DNA of 64,000 bases from Bubalus kerabau (GCF_029407905.1 NC_073624.1:109740001-109804000), one strand, 5' to 3'. Shown: positions 1-12,925, counted from the first letter of the stretch. Translations and numbers: made by a program. Notes: a model not told the origin generated them from the letters alone.

Positions 1-200
1 ACAAGAAGATAAGTTTAGGAGTAGATCTCTTTTCATTAATTTGACTTTTAATATGATGATTAAAGACCTTCATCCTATCTTGGAAATTTTGTCTATCTGT
101 TGATAATTGTTTATCTGCTCTAGGTTCTCCTTCAAATATTTTCTATTTACATTAACATCTATATAACAAATACAATTATATGTGTATGTCTGCCATATAT

Positions 201-413
201 GGGCTTCTCTGGTCCCTCAGATGATAAAATATGTTCCTGCAATGCAGGAGCCCCAGGTTCAGTGCCTGGGGTGGGAATATCCCCTGGAGAAAGGAATGGT
301 TATCCACTCCGGTATTTTTGCCTGGAGAATTCCGTGGACTGAGGACCCTGGGGGGCTACAATCTATGGAGTAGCAAAGAGTTGGACACAACTGAGAGACT
401 AGCACTTCACTTT
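201..413 (+). repeat. Bov-tA SINE, forward
   Basis: A ruminant tRNA-derived SINE. The tRNA-like head GGGCTTCTCTGG is followed by the family body (CTGCAATGCAGGAG, CCACTCCGGTA, GCCTGGAGAATTCC). It ends with the BovB-like tail GAGTTGGACACAACTGAG. Short open frames over it are not genes. Confidence 0.9.
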
Positions 414-1250
414 TTCATTTTTGTGCCACATATAAGAGCATATAATTATATACACATATTTATATATACAGACAAAAGTATCACAGATTACATGGGTACA
501 TGTATATGTATACATATTACATGTATATAGGTAGTATATAAACACAACCTATATACTATACATGTATATATAACCATATGTACAGTTGTATGCTATATGT
601 AATTATACAAATACATATATATATATATATAACTACTGTGTATACATCATTCTCATTCTATCCTCCAATCTTTTGTCCTTTCGGTCATCATTTTCATATT
701 TTTAGTGTTTCTCACTAAGTTCTGGGAACATATCTATAATTTCTATTTAAATTATCTATGAATTTTACATTGCCACCACCGTAGTCATGAACTCAGAGAT
801 CCTATTAATCACTGAGTAAATTTTTCTGACGTTATAAGACCCCCTCTTTTCAACATCCTATTTTATTTTCACAGATACATTCAGTTCAGACAGGTTAGAT
901 TACACTTCGATAATAGACACATCCTAAATCTCAGTGAAGGGACAAAATTTATTTTGCACTCATTCAACCTGTCTAATGCAGGTGAGAAGGGAGGTTTGTC
1001 TCCCATTGATTATTTCAGGATCTATTTCCACTGACTCCTACAATTTTGGCTTGAAAGTAGCACACATCACATTCACACACATTCCAGTGACGCAGAAAGA
1101 CCCAGGGAGGCCTTCAACTGGGAGAAGTCAGGAAAGTGCAGTCCCGTTATGTTTCTTGAAGTCAGGAGGCCAAATATATTTGGTGAGCAGCATTAATACT
1201 TCCACAACATGTAGCGCTCTTGTGAATCACCTTGACAATAGAAATTGGAG
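414..1250. other. AT-rich intron with (AT)n run
   Basis: No gene here. 420-640 is a low-complexity stretch of degenerate TATA/ACAT repeats with an (AT)8 run near 615-631. The 111-residue open frame at 934-1269 resembles no family I know and has no splice context. I treat it as chance. Confidence 0.6.
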
Positions 1251-1358
1251 GTGGTGGTTTAGTTGCTAAGTCATGTCCGACTCTTGCAACCCCACGGACT
1301 GTAGCCTACAAGGCTCCTCTGTCCATGCGATTCTCCAGGCAAGAATACTGGAGTGGGT
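1251..1358 (-). repeat. Bov-tA/BOV-A2 SINE fragment, reverse
   Basis: Reverse-orientation SINE 3' part: TTAGTTGCTAAGTCATGTCC, then GGACTGTAGCC, GGCTCCTCTGTCCATG and CAAGAATACTGGAGTGGG. The tRNA-like half is missing. Confidence 0.88.
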
Positions 1359-4141
1359 TAATTAGAAATGTTCTAATTCTACAGAAAAAGATCTTCACCT
1401 ATTATTGAGAATTAAAATGAGTCTGTTAGAAATTTTGCAAATTTATAGCCTCTTGAAGGTCTGAGTAAGATAAAGACTTTCCCCTTGATGGGCTCTTCCA
1501 ATCTAGTTTCTTCTGGGGGAATAATTTTTTTTTCTCCTCTTTTCCTTTTTGGCTTTTGTGATGAGCAGCTTTTTCTCTATTAATAGATTCCTTGGGTCAA
1601 CTCACTGGGAGTTAGCCTAGGAAAGGGAAGTTAAATGAGGATGCTTCAAATCATGTCTTGAACTCTCACATTTCTTAAATTGCTGATTTTGGATCTTAGG
1701 TCAACCATTAATTCAAGACACAGTCAGGCAGGCTTCTGCCCTTTCCCTTACATCCAACTCATCACCAAACCTTGCCAATTCTGTCTCCTAAATATCTTAT
1801 GAAAGAACAGCATTCTTGAGGAAAAATTAACATCAAACTCAATTTACCACAATGTGGCATCACCAAGGGAAATATCAGATGCAACACTGAATAAGCAAAA
1901 TCTTGACAGCTAACCATTTTGATAAGGCTGCATTCAAGGGAAAACCAATAGCCTTTCTTATTATTTTTCAGAAAACCCCTAAATGTTCTTGATTAATAAG
2001 GGAAGAGGCCGGTGTTCAGCTTGTACAGTAAGCATTCAAGAAATACTTGAATTTGACAGAGCTGAAAAAATAAGCCAACACATTCACAGGAGCTGCCCCC
2101 AGGTTGAACAGGATGTGGGCAGGCTGTGGTGGTCATACTCGCAATCGACAGGAAGGCACTGACTGAATGCAACTTGATAAAGCAGTGCATACTGCAGAAA
2201 GCTAGAGAGAAGGTTTTGAAAAATAAATCCTAAGAATTTCCACCCTGCCAATGTATAATAAAACTTTCCACTGGTTTCTAGCACTACGGTAACTAAGGAA
2301 AAATTACAAGTGATCTATTTAACAAGGACCTTTTTTGTAATTGTTCTTATAACGAACATTGGTAGACCTTGAATTTCAGATATTGATTTAATATGTAGCA
2401 AAATGCCTTGTTGATGAAAGTATCTATTATGATTAAGATGAATTAGCATCTAGAAACATGTGCATGCACATTCTTGTAAATGGTGTATTGTGATTAAAAG
2501 CATAGTGTTTTATTCATGAAGAACAAAAAGTCCCCTTCCCATCACAGCCCCTGACCTTGTCATGCATATTAAACTTGTCTTTTAAAAAAATTATCCTTCC
2601 ACTGAAGGTTCTTGCAAACTGGTTACAATATATTTTTTAAATATACCAATAGTTTATTGAATCCTGATTTCTCTTTGAAAGTATCTGCTTTAGGAATGCT
2701 AAGCATTAATGCGAAATGAGAGTATTCAACTGAAACCTCACAGTATTCTTTTTCCTCTCAGACTTTGAATTTCTTATTAAAAATTTATTAAAAGCCAAGG
2801 AGGAAACCACTAAGATATAGTTACATTAATAATCTCAAATTATAAATAAAATCTCAAAGTAATTTATAAAACTTGCTTTAAATATTGGTTCCTGGTGGGT
2901 ATGTGATTATAAAAGGACAGGATGCTTGTGGTGATGCAAATCGTCTGTATTTTGACTGGAATGATGGATACACAAACTGATATGTGTAATAAAAGTGCAC
3001 AAAACTAAATACACACAGATACACACACCAGTATAAGTAAAACTGGGGAAACCAGTAGATTAGTATCAATGTCAAAATACCGGTTTTGATACTGTATGGT
3101 AGTTCTACGAGATATCACCATCGGGGAAAGTGGATAAATTGTATAGGGATCTCTCTGTGTTGTTTCTTAACCGCATGCAAATCTACAATCATCTCAAAAA
3201 ATTTTTATTTTTAAATGTTCCTCTATTTTTCTCAAAAGTCCATGTTTTAAAATCATCCAAATGTGGACCAATTCTCTGTTATTCTTCTTCCCAGATAAGA
3301 GTGATCTACGTAATCAGAAACTTCCCAGAAGCCAGGCTCTGAGCCATCGTGGCAATGTTACCTAAGGAAGCATCTGCATGGAGACTTTGGAGTGGATTTC
3401 AAGGAACCACATGTGAGAAGTGGTGTACACATGGCTAATAGAATAAATAATGCTTTTTGAACAACTGTATAAATCATTCGAGTTTCTTAAAAACATCCTT
3501 CTTTAATGCATTCACTTTCATTTTATATTGACACAAAAAACTGTTCATATGCCTTTTAATTGTTTTGAATTATTGTAATTAGTCTTCAAAACAAAATTTC
3601 TGAGAAGTGATGCATAAATAGGTCTAAAAACATACTACTTCAACACATAACAACAGTGTTAATTATAGGTTCATTTGAGAATTTGATAGGCTTTCAATAT
3701 ATTTATATTTGATAATCCTCTCTACTATCAAGCATAAGGTATTCATGTGCCACATTCAAAATAATTAATAAAAAAATACAAATACTGAGATGCAGTTGAC
3801 TAACTGACACAATGTTCTGTCTTAGAGACATTTAATTAGACAATTATTAGTATCAATTTTGCAGCTTTCCTTTTGTATTTTATGAACAATAATTTTTTAA
3901 TGGAAGAGGGTCTCAATTTTCAGAGAATCCTAAACTCTCATATACTCTATATACTGGGCACATAAATCATAATGAATTAAATAGACCCAACTGATTTTAA
4001 CACGGTTAAGCAGCATAATTCATTTTGGAATGTAGTGTAAGGTGGTACTTACAAAAAGGGGAATTAGTATAATTGAATAAATTATAGTAATAGGTTTAAA
4101 GCTACAGTGTAGTCTTTTCAGGCACAGTAGCAAAAACTAAC
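1359..4141. other. Intron without recognisable elements
   Basis: AT-rich sequence next to exon C. I see no exon, RNA gene or clear repeat. Open frames at 1993-2284, 2878-3075 and 3130-3342 have no recognisable content. Confidence 0.5.
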
Positions 4142-4256
4142 CTGAGCATGTGGGCGGCATTGAAGACAACATCAAACTCTGTGCTGTCCAGCTCAGCTGC
4201 TTTTTTTGCCATCTCAGCTGCTTCTATGAGGCGGGCTTCTTCCAGAAGAAACTGAC
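4142..4256 (-). CDS. TMTC2: TMTC2 internal exon 'C' (TPR repeats)
   Basis: Internal exon of 115 nt. Minus-strand acceptor is CTTCATGCTTTGCAG and donor is GTTAGT, weaker than the GTGAGT of the other two exons. It starts with GT, completing the Gly codon begun by exon B, and ends two bases into a codon (phase 2). The peptide begins QFLLEEARLIEAAEMAKKAA and continues ELDSTEFDVVFNAAHMLR. This is one TPR plus the first helix of the next. The next exon, which should continue with Gln, is not visible in 1-4141. The intron to exon B is 23,020 bp. Role and location are as for exon A: part of the lumenal TPR domain of an ER cadherin O-mannosyltransferase. Confidence 0.95.
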
Positions 4257-5228
4257 CTGCAAAGCATGAAGTCAAGTGAGCTGAAACCTAGAAAATAATA
4301 ATCCTGTGAAACAACTAAAGCTGCTACAGAGAAAAATCTAACAACGGTGGTAAAGGTGATACAAAGCTAAGATTTATGGGTGCCGCACATCTACATGCTC
4401 ATTATTCAGGCATATTTTATATGCCCTTCCCTTAACTGCAGAATATTGCAGTGTGACAAATCTGTTACATTAACACTTTTTTTTCTTAAAAATCCTCCAT
4501 AGATTATTGAAGAAGAAATAAAATGAACAAATTTAAAGGTATGTTACAAATAGGTAAAAAAATATATATATTTTTTTAAGTATAACAAAACAAAAAAATT
4601 TCTGGGAAGATTTTAGTTTTCTGATGGTCAAAGTGGGGATTAAAGCACTATGTTAGTTGTGCTAAATCTATAGCTCAGGTGAAATATATTTCCATAAGCC
4701 ACTCATCAACTGGTTGAAACATTAGTTTCACCTATGTAAGTCACTGTAATCATTATGTTGCCTCACTAGTGTAAAATTTAATTATTAGCTATAAACCTCT
4801 GAGACTCTAAGGTGAGAGCTGCTTTGTAGGAAAAAAAGATATATGACAATAAGTTGAGTTGATTTTAATTACTGGTCCTTTAAAGCAGCTTTTGTCTCTG
4901 ATGCATATGCACAGTGCTACCCATATTAAGATACATTTATTTCCTTATCTAAGTAACATTAAAATTATTGAATAGAAACATAGAAAGGTTGGCTTAGTAT
5001 TATCTTATAGACTGACTACTAAACACACAAGAATATTCACAAATTCAGATTTTTGAGATTACTTTCAGGTCAGCTCTGCAAGGTTAAAATTATTGCAGAT
5101 AGAGCCACACAATTCTTCAAAACTCTCTCTCAAGAACTGTTGTATGATGCTACCCCAAAATCATATTGTAAAGGCAAAGAAAGGTGAAAAAAATTGGGAC
5201 CAGTTTTAAGGCTGTAAATATGCACAGA
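4257..5228. other. Intron upstream of exon C, nothing recognised
   Basis: Apart from the exon C acceptor tract at its left edge, I see nothing identifiable in this AT-rich stretch. Confidence 0.5.
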
Positions 5229-5244
5229 GAGAACAGGCTGCTTT

Positions 5245-5297
<53 letters not shown>

Positions 5298-5417
5298 ATT
5301 TATTTATTTATTTTTTTAAATTTTATTTTATTTTTAAACTTTACATAATTGTATTAGTTTTGCCAAATATCAAAATGAATCTGCCACAGGTATACATGTG
5401 AGAACAGGCTGCTTTCT
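5229..5417 (-). mobile_element. 5'-truncated ruminant L1 3' tail with target-site duplication
   Basis: A very short L1 insertion in reverse orientation. The L1 3' end (TTTACATAATTGTATTAG, TTGCCAAATATCAAAATG) occupies about 5335-5399 and its A-tail appears as a T/ATTT-rich tract with a TG run. The insert is bracketed by an 18-bp perfect direct repeat, gagaacaggctgctttct, at 5229-5246 and 5400-5417. That is the signature of target-primed reverse transcription. Confidence 0.85.
5249..5295. repeat. (TG)n microsatellite
   Basis: About 23 uninterrupted TG units, lying at the end of the T-rich tail of the L1 fragment. Likely polymorphic in length. Confidence 0.97.
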
Positions 5418-7356
5418 ATAGGTAAGGATTTACTACCAGCAAAAGTAATGATGTTAAGCCTTATCTGATACAGATAATCAAATGAAAATCAAATCAAGGG
5501 AGGACAGAGGTATACAGAAACCACCCAGGCAACTGACAGGCTTATAAAGTTGTTTAATTTTATTATTTTTGTTTGTTTTGAGATTCCTATTTTCTTAGAG
5601 TTCAAGACTTTAACACTATGAAATATTGCTGGAAAAATGATTCGCAAGTCCTAAGGCATACAAAGAAACTGAAAAACTTTAAAAATGGTAAATTCTTTGC
5701 TTACTGCTTATCTAGTAAATATTACAAATGATCTTCTGACCTAAATGGCAGTTCTTAAAATACAGGGGAAACTTTCTACTTTAAGGTTTTATAATCAACC
5801 GCAGCCACTGCTTGTACTTAAGCGCAGCTTCCAAACTTCAACTAGTAATGAGTGGTGAGTAAAGCCAGGCCTAGGCTTTTAATCCTAATTTTTGACAGGA
5901 GTTGGAGGTCCTTTAGTTGTTTCTACAAAATGTTTTATATCACTTTCTTAGTTTTTCACATAACATTTGGCGCCTTTCTCATCTCCCAAAACAAACATAA
6001 TTTTGGGATCAGAAAATGATTAAGAAAACAGAGTTGTAGGTAGTTATGTTGATACATAGAAAAATGTATTACTTAAGGAATTCATGTAGACATTAACTCT
6101 ACAGACCTGTTGAAATGAGATTCAATTTAAAGTATATGAGGTTTTAATAAAGTAGGACAAAAAATAGACAATCTGCAGCATACTGAATATTAATATCTCT
6201 GCACATATGCCTTGGTACAAGATACCAGGCTAAACTCATTTTTCAGTTAGTTATGCTTCTTACAGATTAAAAATTAGAACATAATATTAATTGCTACCTA
6301 TCTTCAAGGCCTATTTACCTAACTAAATGTATTAATAAATATACTAATTACTTATGTGATTTTTAAACAAAGGATAATGTAGGAATTTATTAATTATTCT
6401 TTTCCTTTCCAGTTATTAATTCTGAAAATGTATTCTGTATTAATAGAAGAGAAATGCAACAATTAATGGAATAATGAAGGTTATTTTATTATTCCAGATG
6501 GTAAGAGGAAAAGGAGATATATTAGTTCTGGGGGGAAAAAATGAAATCTATACTCTCCATGCAGAAATAGAGGGACAGAAGTGACAAGAAGTCTACGTGA
6601 TGAAGACAATGATACTCAATGGCCTAAAAGGACAGTTGATATGCAATGACCAGGGCAAAGCCTTGCAAGTTCTACTAATGCTGAATATATCTCTGCTGTT
6701 CATCAACAAAAAAAAAGAGTAACTAACTAGTTGTGTAAAATCAAATAGGCGATTTTTAAAATATTTTAAAACATTTCCTTACAGTTTAGGTAAGCTTTGC
6801 TACAGAATACAGACTTTGTAGCAGATTTCAAGATCCAAAAACTACATGAAACACATAATTTTTAGTACTGCAAATGGTAACCAAAAAAAAAAAAATTCCT
6901 ATATGATAATTTCCTAACAGGAGGATTCATTCATCATATTAACATGCAAAAAAAGAATAATACAACATATGTGTAAAGTATCTGCGTAATTCCCTCCATT
7001 CTGTTCGCAATAACTCATAGATCTCAATAGACCAGTTAGTGTTCTTCTATGATAAAGCTATAAAACATCAGGCAATGTGAATCATGTGGTGTTTTTAAGT
7101 GACTTTGAAAATCTGAACCAAAGTCGAAAATATTGATACATTATTATTATACTGTGTTATACAGTAATCAATTGTTCAAAATAGAGCTCACAATTGATGG
7201 AAAACAGAGCAAAAAGCATTTCAAATACACAGAACCAACATAAATAAAGAAATAAAGACATGCTAGGTTTCTTCTACATAATTATCCAAAGATCCTAAAT
7301 TGATATGTTATTGGGGAATAACAAAATTTGCTCTTACTCCTAAAAGACTACCTTAA
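5418..7356. other. AT-rich intron, nothing recognised
   Basis: No exon, RNA gene or classifiable repeat seen, only short A runs such as 6882-6895. Confidence 0.5.
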
Positions 7357-7690
7357 TTGCTCCTCTTCTATTAGCTTCATCTATTATTGCTCCACCATAC
7401 CCCGGCTCCAGACTCTGAACTACCCTGCTTCCCTTAGTGTAGCCTGCTGCTTCACATCCTTATTTGGCCCTCAACTCTTCAGCCTCTATGGTTTCTCTGC
7501 CTTGTCCTGCCCCAATCTCCAGGCTGCCTGTCTTGCCCACCTAGCATAATAGGAGATGTTTCACTTCCTTCCTAAACACTCCTTTCTTCCTAAAACACTT
7601 CCTTTTTGGTGAAGCCTTCTTTGACCACTTTCCAGTAGTGTTAGAATTGCTTCCCATTTAAGTTCACTGTAATGTAATTTACCAGTCTAA
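7357..7690 (+). repeat. L2-like ancient LINE fragment
   Basis: C/T-rich text with weak resemblance to the L2 3' region (TTCACTTCCTTCC, GAAGCCTTCTTTGACCA). Diverged. The 73-residue frame over it is not a gene. Confidence 0.45.
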
Positions 7691-8020
7691 ACTAGAGCAC
7701 TTACAAGAGTAAAGGAGAAGGGCATTGTTAATTGTACTGGAGCAGGGGAGATAAACCGGAATTGCTCCACCATGACTGCCCCACTTACAGCACATGGCAC
7801 AGGCTGGCAGTCTCAATCCTCTTGTCTTCATTACTATCGGGAGCTGAACTGTTTCACACAATAAAGCACCGAATCAGTGTTAGGAGAAGTGATCGATACC
7901 AGCAAGCGAGCCAGAAGTACTCTTCACTGAAGAATACAACGGCTGACCACTGAACCCACCAAGACTGGGCCAGACCCTGAAGCTTGGTGAGCTGGATCTC
8001 CTACTGGGGCTCTGAGATTG

Positions 8021-8238
8021 AGGCTTCCCTGGTGGCTCAGATGGTCAAGAATCTGCCTGCAGTGTGGGAGACCCAGGAATTGATCCCTGAGTTGGGAAGA
8101 TCCTCTGGAGAAGGGAATGCTACCCACTCCAGTATTCTTGCCTGGAGAATCCCAGGGACAGAGGAGCCTGGTGGGCTACAGTCCATGGACTCTCAAAGAG
8201 TCTGACACAACTGAGCGACTAACACTTTCACTTTCACT
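8021..8238 (+). repeat. Bov-tA SINE, forward, near full length
   Basis: Starts with the tRNA-like head GGCTTCCCTGGTGGCTCAGA, has box B-like ATTGATCCCTGAGTTGGG, and ends CAAAGAGTCTGACACAACTG. Open frames in both strands over it are SINE translations. Confidence 0.93.
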
Positions 8239-8334
8239 CTGAGGCAAGATTGAGTCAGGACACTGCAGGGAGTGAAGGGTGCTAGAAAGGAAAGGAAGAA
8301 AACTTGAGGAGGGCAGGCTGAAAGATTGCCTTTC

Positions 8335-8520
8335 TCAGTGGTGCTCCAGTTTTAGCACGTATCACAATCACTTTGAGGACTTGGTAAAACAGAAAGCTAG
8401 GTTCTTTTCCTAAAATTTCAGATGCAGTGGGTCTAGGGCAGAGCCTATGATTTACATTTTTAAGAAGTTCCTACAGAAAACTGATGCTGCCAGTACAGGG
8501 CCCACAGCTTAAGAGCCAGC
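8335..8520. repeat. MER5-like hAT DNA transposon remnant
   Basis: Contains CAGTGGTGCTCCAG, ATCACAATCACTTTGAGG, TTTCAGATGCAGTGGGTCT and a matching far end CACAGCTTAAGAGCC. This pattern fits the non-autonomous Charlie-type MER5 family. Assignment is from memory. Confidence 0.5.
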
Positions 8521-9561
8521 TGTCTTATGGGAACAAGAAAATGAATGTTTTGCACCATACCCTGGACTCCTGCCTGCGATTAGCTAGGATTAGCTGACTG
8601 AGCTCTTCTGGAAATCAACTGCACGTGACATGCCCTCCCTCACATCACAGGCATAATGATCAGGTTCTACATACATGTACAGCTAGAAATACATATGTAT
8701 ATGAATAAGAAATACTATATATAAGTTTACTTTCTCAAACTCAAAATGAGGAGATTTAAGAGTTTTATTCCTCACTGACAGGCTAGATCTCTGAGAAATC
8801 ATTTCTCTTTCACATACAGTAGACAAACACATTCTTTGCGTTTGATAATTGAGTAGAATTTCAAATAAAGAAACCACAAAAATTTAAGTAAAATACATTT
8901 TGTTCTCTGGGTGTACTGTGCTACCATACCTTATCATTATTTCTTTGGTTTGTAATTTGTCTTACCCAAGTTAATTACAATCATCTTATTTCCTTGTATC
9001 CAATCAAAGCGAGAAAGACCAAAAAAAAAGATGAGTTATAAAAGAAAAAATACATTTGAGTACGGAAAGGCAGAAGAGAAAATAAAAAGAGAAAGCTTTC
9101 TCTAGAGGCCCCGATACAGAGGGTAAGTAGCCTCCCAGGGGAAAGGGGGAAAGCGGTTGAGAGTTTTGAATTCAACTGTTTCAGCATTAGAGGTGCGCTG
9201 CTTCTTCTCTGGACAACTGTCTCACTGAACAATTTAAGAACTTTGTCGATTTTTACCAACATATCAATATGAGAAGCCTGTGAAGATCAATCTTTCATTA
9301 ATTCCTGGATTTAAAAAGCTGTCTGAAAGGTAGAAACCCATAAAATTGTAAGCTGGCCTTAAGCTGTAGGTTCAAACACTGCTTTCCAGACGTTCTGCAT
9401 ATAAACTCCCAAGATTAGTTGGGACTGTCATTTTTCACTAAAATATTATGATAAACTCAGTCTTATGATCAATGCAACTAAATTAAGGAACTAAAACAAT
9501 TAGTAGTAAGTGCTATGATAATCCAATTCTCTTGAGGAAAAATCACTCAGACACAGCCTTT
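8521..9561. other. Intron, nothing recognised
   Basis: No exon or clear repeat. Reverse-strand open frames at 8683-8877 and 8981-9262 are not recognisable proteins. Confidence 0.5.
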
Positions 9562-9779
9562 AAAAATGGTTAAAGGTTGGGACTTCCCTGCTGGTCCAGT
9601 GGTTAACACTTCACCTTCCAATGCAGAGGGTGCAGGTTCGATCCCTGGTCTGAGAGCTAAGATCCCATATGCCCTATGGCCAAGAAACCAGGACATAAAC
9701 AACATAAGCAATATTGTAACAAATTCAATAAAGACTTAATTAAAAAATAATAATAATAAAAAATAAAAATGGTTAAAGG
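9562..9779 (+). repeat. CHR-type tRNA SINE with 15-bp target-site duplication
   Basis: The head GGGACTTCCCTGCTGGTCCA and CAGGTTCGATCCCTGGTCTG mark a CHR-type SINE of cetaceans, hippos and ruminants. It ends in an A-rich tail with (AAT)n. The perfect repeat aaaaatggttaaagg at 9562-9576 and 9765-9779 is the target-site duplication. Confidence 0.88.
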
Positions 9780-9967
9780 CAAATGAAAATCTTTAACAGA
9801 GAATTTTTGTTAAAATAGTTCCCCTTAGAGAGGACATCAGGTTATCAAAATATATCTAGAACTGTCTTACTTCCGATACCACCCTGTCTCAAACCATCTT
9901 CTCCCCCTGGGTAACAGCAGTAACTTCCTAATGGGTCTCTGCACTTCTGCCCCTGATTCTATAGGCT

Positions 9968-10267
9968 ACTCTCAACATGGAGAAGGCAATGGCACCCCAC
10001 TCCAGTACTCTTGCCTGGAAAATCCCATGGACGGAGGAGCCTGGTAGGCTGCAGTCCATGGGGTCGCTAAGAGTCGGATACGACTGAGCAACTTCACTTT
10101 CACTTTTCACTTTCCTGCATTGGAGAAGGAAATGGCAACCCACGCCAGTGTTCTTGCCTAGAGAATCCCAGGGACGGGGGAGCCTCATGGGCTGCCATCT
10201 ATGGGGTTGCACAGAGTCGGACACGACTGAAGTGACTTAGCAGCAGCAGCAGTAGCAACTCTCAACA
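9968..10267 (+). repeat. BOV-A2 dimeric SINE with target-site duplication
   Basis: Two tandem copies of the Bov-A unit (each with GGAGAAGG(C/A)AATGGCA, CTTGCCT and GTCGGA(T/C)ACGACTGA), joined by CTTTCACTTTTCACTTTC. It ends in the family's CAG-rich tail at 10240-10257. The 10-bp repeat actctcaaca flanks it at 9968-9977 and 10258-10267. Confidence 0.92.
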
Positions 10268-10389
10268 CAGCAGTCAGGGGTTCCTGTCATTCTAAAGTTG
10301 GCTCAGGGGAGCTGAAAGTCATTACACTGGACTATCCTGCCTGATATGACCAACACGGAGTTCTACCCTCAACCTTTACGTCAGTTCTC

Positions 10390-10620
10390 TGACCTCATCT
10401 CCTTTGTTTTCTACTACTCTCCCTCTTGTTCACTGAATCTATATTAGGCTCCTGCTGTTCATCTAACACATCAGAGTAACAAAGACCCCTTCACCAGGGT
10501 CTTTTTCCATTCTCTTCGCCTGGTATGCTCTACCCCAGATATTACAGAGGCTCACTCTCTTAATTCCTGGCACACAGTGGGGATTTACTAAAGACATATT
10601 CAATGGCAGGACTGAATTAA
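10390..10620 (+). repeat. L2-like fragment
   Basis: Diverged similarity to the L2 3' end (CTGGTATGCTCTACCCCAGA, then CACACAGTGGGGATTTACTA). Low-confidence family call. Confidence 0.4.
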
Positions 10621-11266
10621 CCTAGTCATAGCTCTATGTGGCTAACTGCTTCATCTTCCAGACCAAGTTAGAACCTAGCCAGCACAGGTCATCAGGCGCT
10701 TGCCTATTCATAGCCTCTCACCTCACAGTGATTTTACGCAAGGCTGCAGTGAATGGTCACATACGCATAATACACAAGGGTGCCATTCACAAGGATGTCT
10801 CTGTGAATGTGCCTCTTGTACTTGAGCAACATGGTGGCCCTGACTTTAGACCTTTGAATTTCCCCTGAAATATAAGTGATCCAGACATCAATTATATTAA
10901 TACCTTCAAAGACATTTAATTTCAGAAAAGTTCAAACTATGTAAGGTGTCTAAAATTTATTATATTCTATTGCACTGTGAAATAATTCCAACCATTTGTG
11001 AAAATAACAAACTGAAGGTTAAAGTATCCAACCCAACATATGGGGATATGAAGATAAATGCAACATTTATTTTTGGAACAGTTTCCATCTAGCAGAGGAA
11101 AAGGGAGATTATGAAGATAGTTTAACTATAAAATGTATATAAGTTTGAAAAGGGAGCTGTGCAAGGTACCACAAGCAAACTGTATCATTTTGGGATGGAG
11201 GTGAATTGCTTGGTGTTGTTCACTTTATAATCAAATTTAAATATACATAAAGGGCACAAGGTAAGT
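10621..11266. other. Intron, nothing recognised
   Basis: A 76-residue forward frame at 10638-10868 resembles nothing known to me and has no exon signals in the gene's orientation. Confidence 0.45.
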
Positions 11267-12925
11267 GTTCAGTTCAGTTCATTTGCTCAGTCATGTCCGA
11301 CTCTTTTGATCCCATGGATTGCAACACGCCAGGCCTCCATGTCCATCACCAACTCCCAGAGTTTACTCAAGCTCATGTCCATTGAGTCAGGGATGGCACC
11401 CAATGATCTCATCCTCCGTCATCCCCTTCTCCTTCAGCTTTCAATCTTTCCCAGCATTAGGGTCTTTTCCGATAAGTCAGTTCTTTGCATCAGGTGACCA
11501 AAGTATTAGAGCTTCAGCTTCAACATCAGTCCTTCCAATAGGTACTCAGGACTGATCTCCTTTAGGATGGGCTGGTTGGATCTCCTTGCAGTCCAAGGGA
11601 CTCTCAAGAGTCTTCTCCAACACCACAGTTCAAAAGCATCAATTCTATGGCGCTCAGCTTTCTTTATAGTCCATACATGACTAATGGAAAAACCACAGCA
11701 TTGACTAGATGACCTTTGGTGGCAAGGTAATGTCTCTGCTTTTTAATATGCTATCTAGGTTGGTCATAACTTTTCTTCCAAGTAATAAGCATCTTTTAAT
11801 TTCATGGCTGCAGTCACCATCAGCAGTGATTTTGGAGCCCCCCAAAATATACTGTGTCACTGTTTCCCCATCTATTTCCCATGAAGTGATGGCACCGGAT
11901 GCCATGATCCTAAGATCATGGTGACCATGCTGACCAAACTCTGAATGTTGAGTTTTAAGCCAACTTTTTCACTCTCCTCTTTCACTTTCATCAAGAGGCT
12001 TTTGAGTTCCTCTTCACTTTCTGCCATAAGGGTGGTGTCATCTGCATATCTGAGATTATTGATATTTCTCCCAGCAATCTTGATTCCAGCTTGTGTTTCT
12101 TCCAGCCCAGCGTTTCTCATGATGTACTCTGCATATAAGTTAAATAAACAGGGTGACGATATACAGCCTTGACATACTCCTTTTCCTATTTGGAACCAGT
12201 CTGTTGTTCCATGTCCAGTTCTAACTGTTGCTTCTTGACCTGCATACAGATATCTCAAGAGGCAGGTCAGGTGGTCTGGTATTCCCATCTCTTTCAGAAT
12301 TTTCCAGAGTTTGTTGTGGTCCACACAGTCAAAGGTTTTGGAATAGTCAATAAAGCAGAAATAGATGTTTTTCTGGAACTCTCTTGCTTTTTTGATGATC
12401 CAACGCAGTTGGCAATTTGATCTCTAGTTCCTCTGCCTTTTCTAAATCCAGCTTGAACATGTGGAAGTTTATGGTTCACATACTGCTGAAGCCTAGCTTG
12501 GAGAATTTTGAGCATTACTTTACTAGCGTGTGAGATGAGTGCAATTGTGCAAGTTTGAGCATTCTTTGGCATTGCCTTTCTTTGGGACTGGAATGAAAAC
12601 TGACATTTTCCAGTCCTGTGGCCACTGCTGAGTTTTCCAAATTTGCTAGCATATTGAATGCAGCACTTTCACAGCATCATCTTTTAGGATTTTAAACAGC
12701 TCAACTGGAATTCCATCACCTCCACTAGCTTTGTTCGTAGTGATGCTTCCTAAGGCCCACTTGACTTCGCATTTCAAGATCTCTGGCTCTAGGTGAGTGA
12801 CCACACCATCATGATTATCTAGGTCATGAAGATCATTTTTGTATAGTTCTTCTGTTTATTCATGTCACTTCTTGTTAATATCTTTTGCTTCTGTTAGGTC
12901 CATACCATTTCTGTTCTTTATTGTC
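11267..12925 (-). mobile_element. BovB LINE, 5'-truncated, reverse
   Basis: About 1.66 kb of the 3' half of BovB, an RTE-clade non-LTR retrotransposon. The 3' repeat tail reads TTCAGTTCAGTTCA on the plus strand. Reverse-strand frames give RT fragments including TIALISHASKVMLKILQARL, the catalytic LRYADDTTLMAESEEEL (YADD box) and the C-terminal region. The frame is broken near 11872-12324 and 12294-12572 and lacks the endonuclease part, so the copy is dead. It is in the same orientation as TMTC2. Confidence 0.96.
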
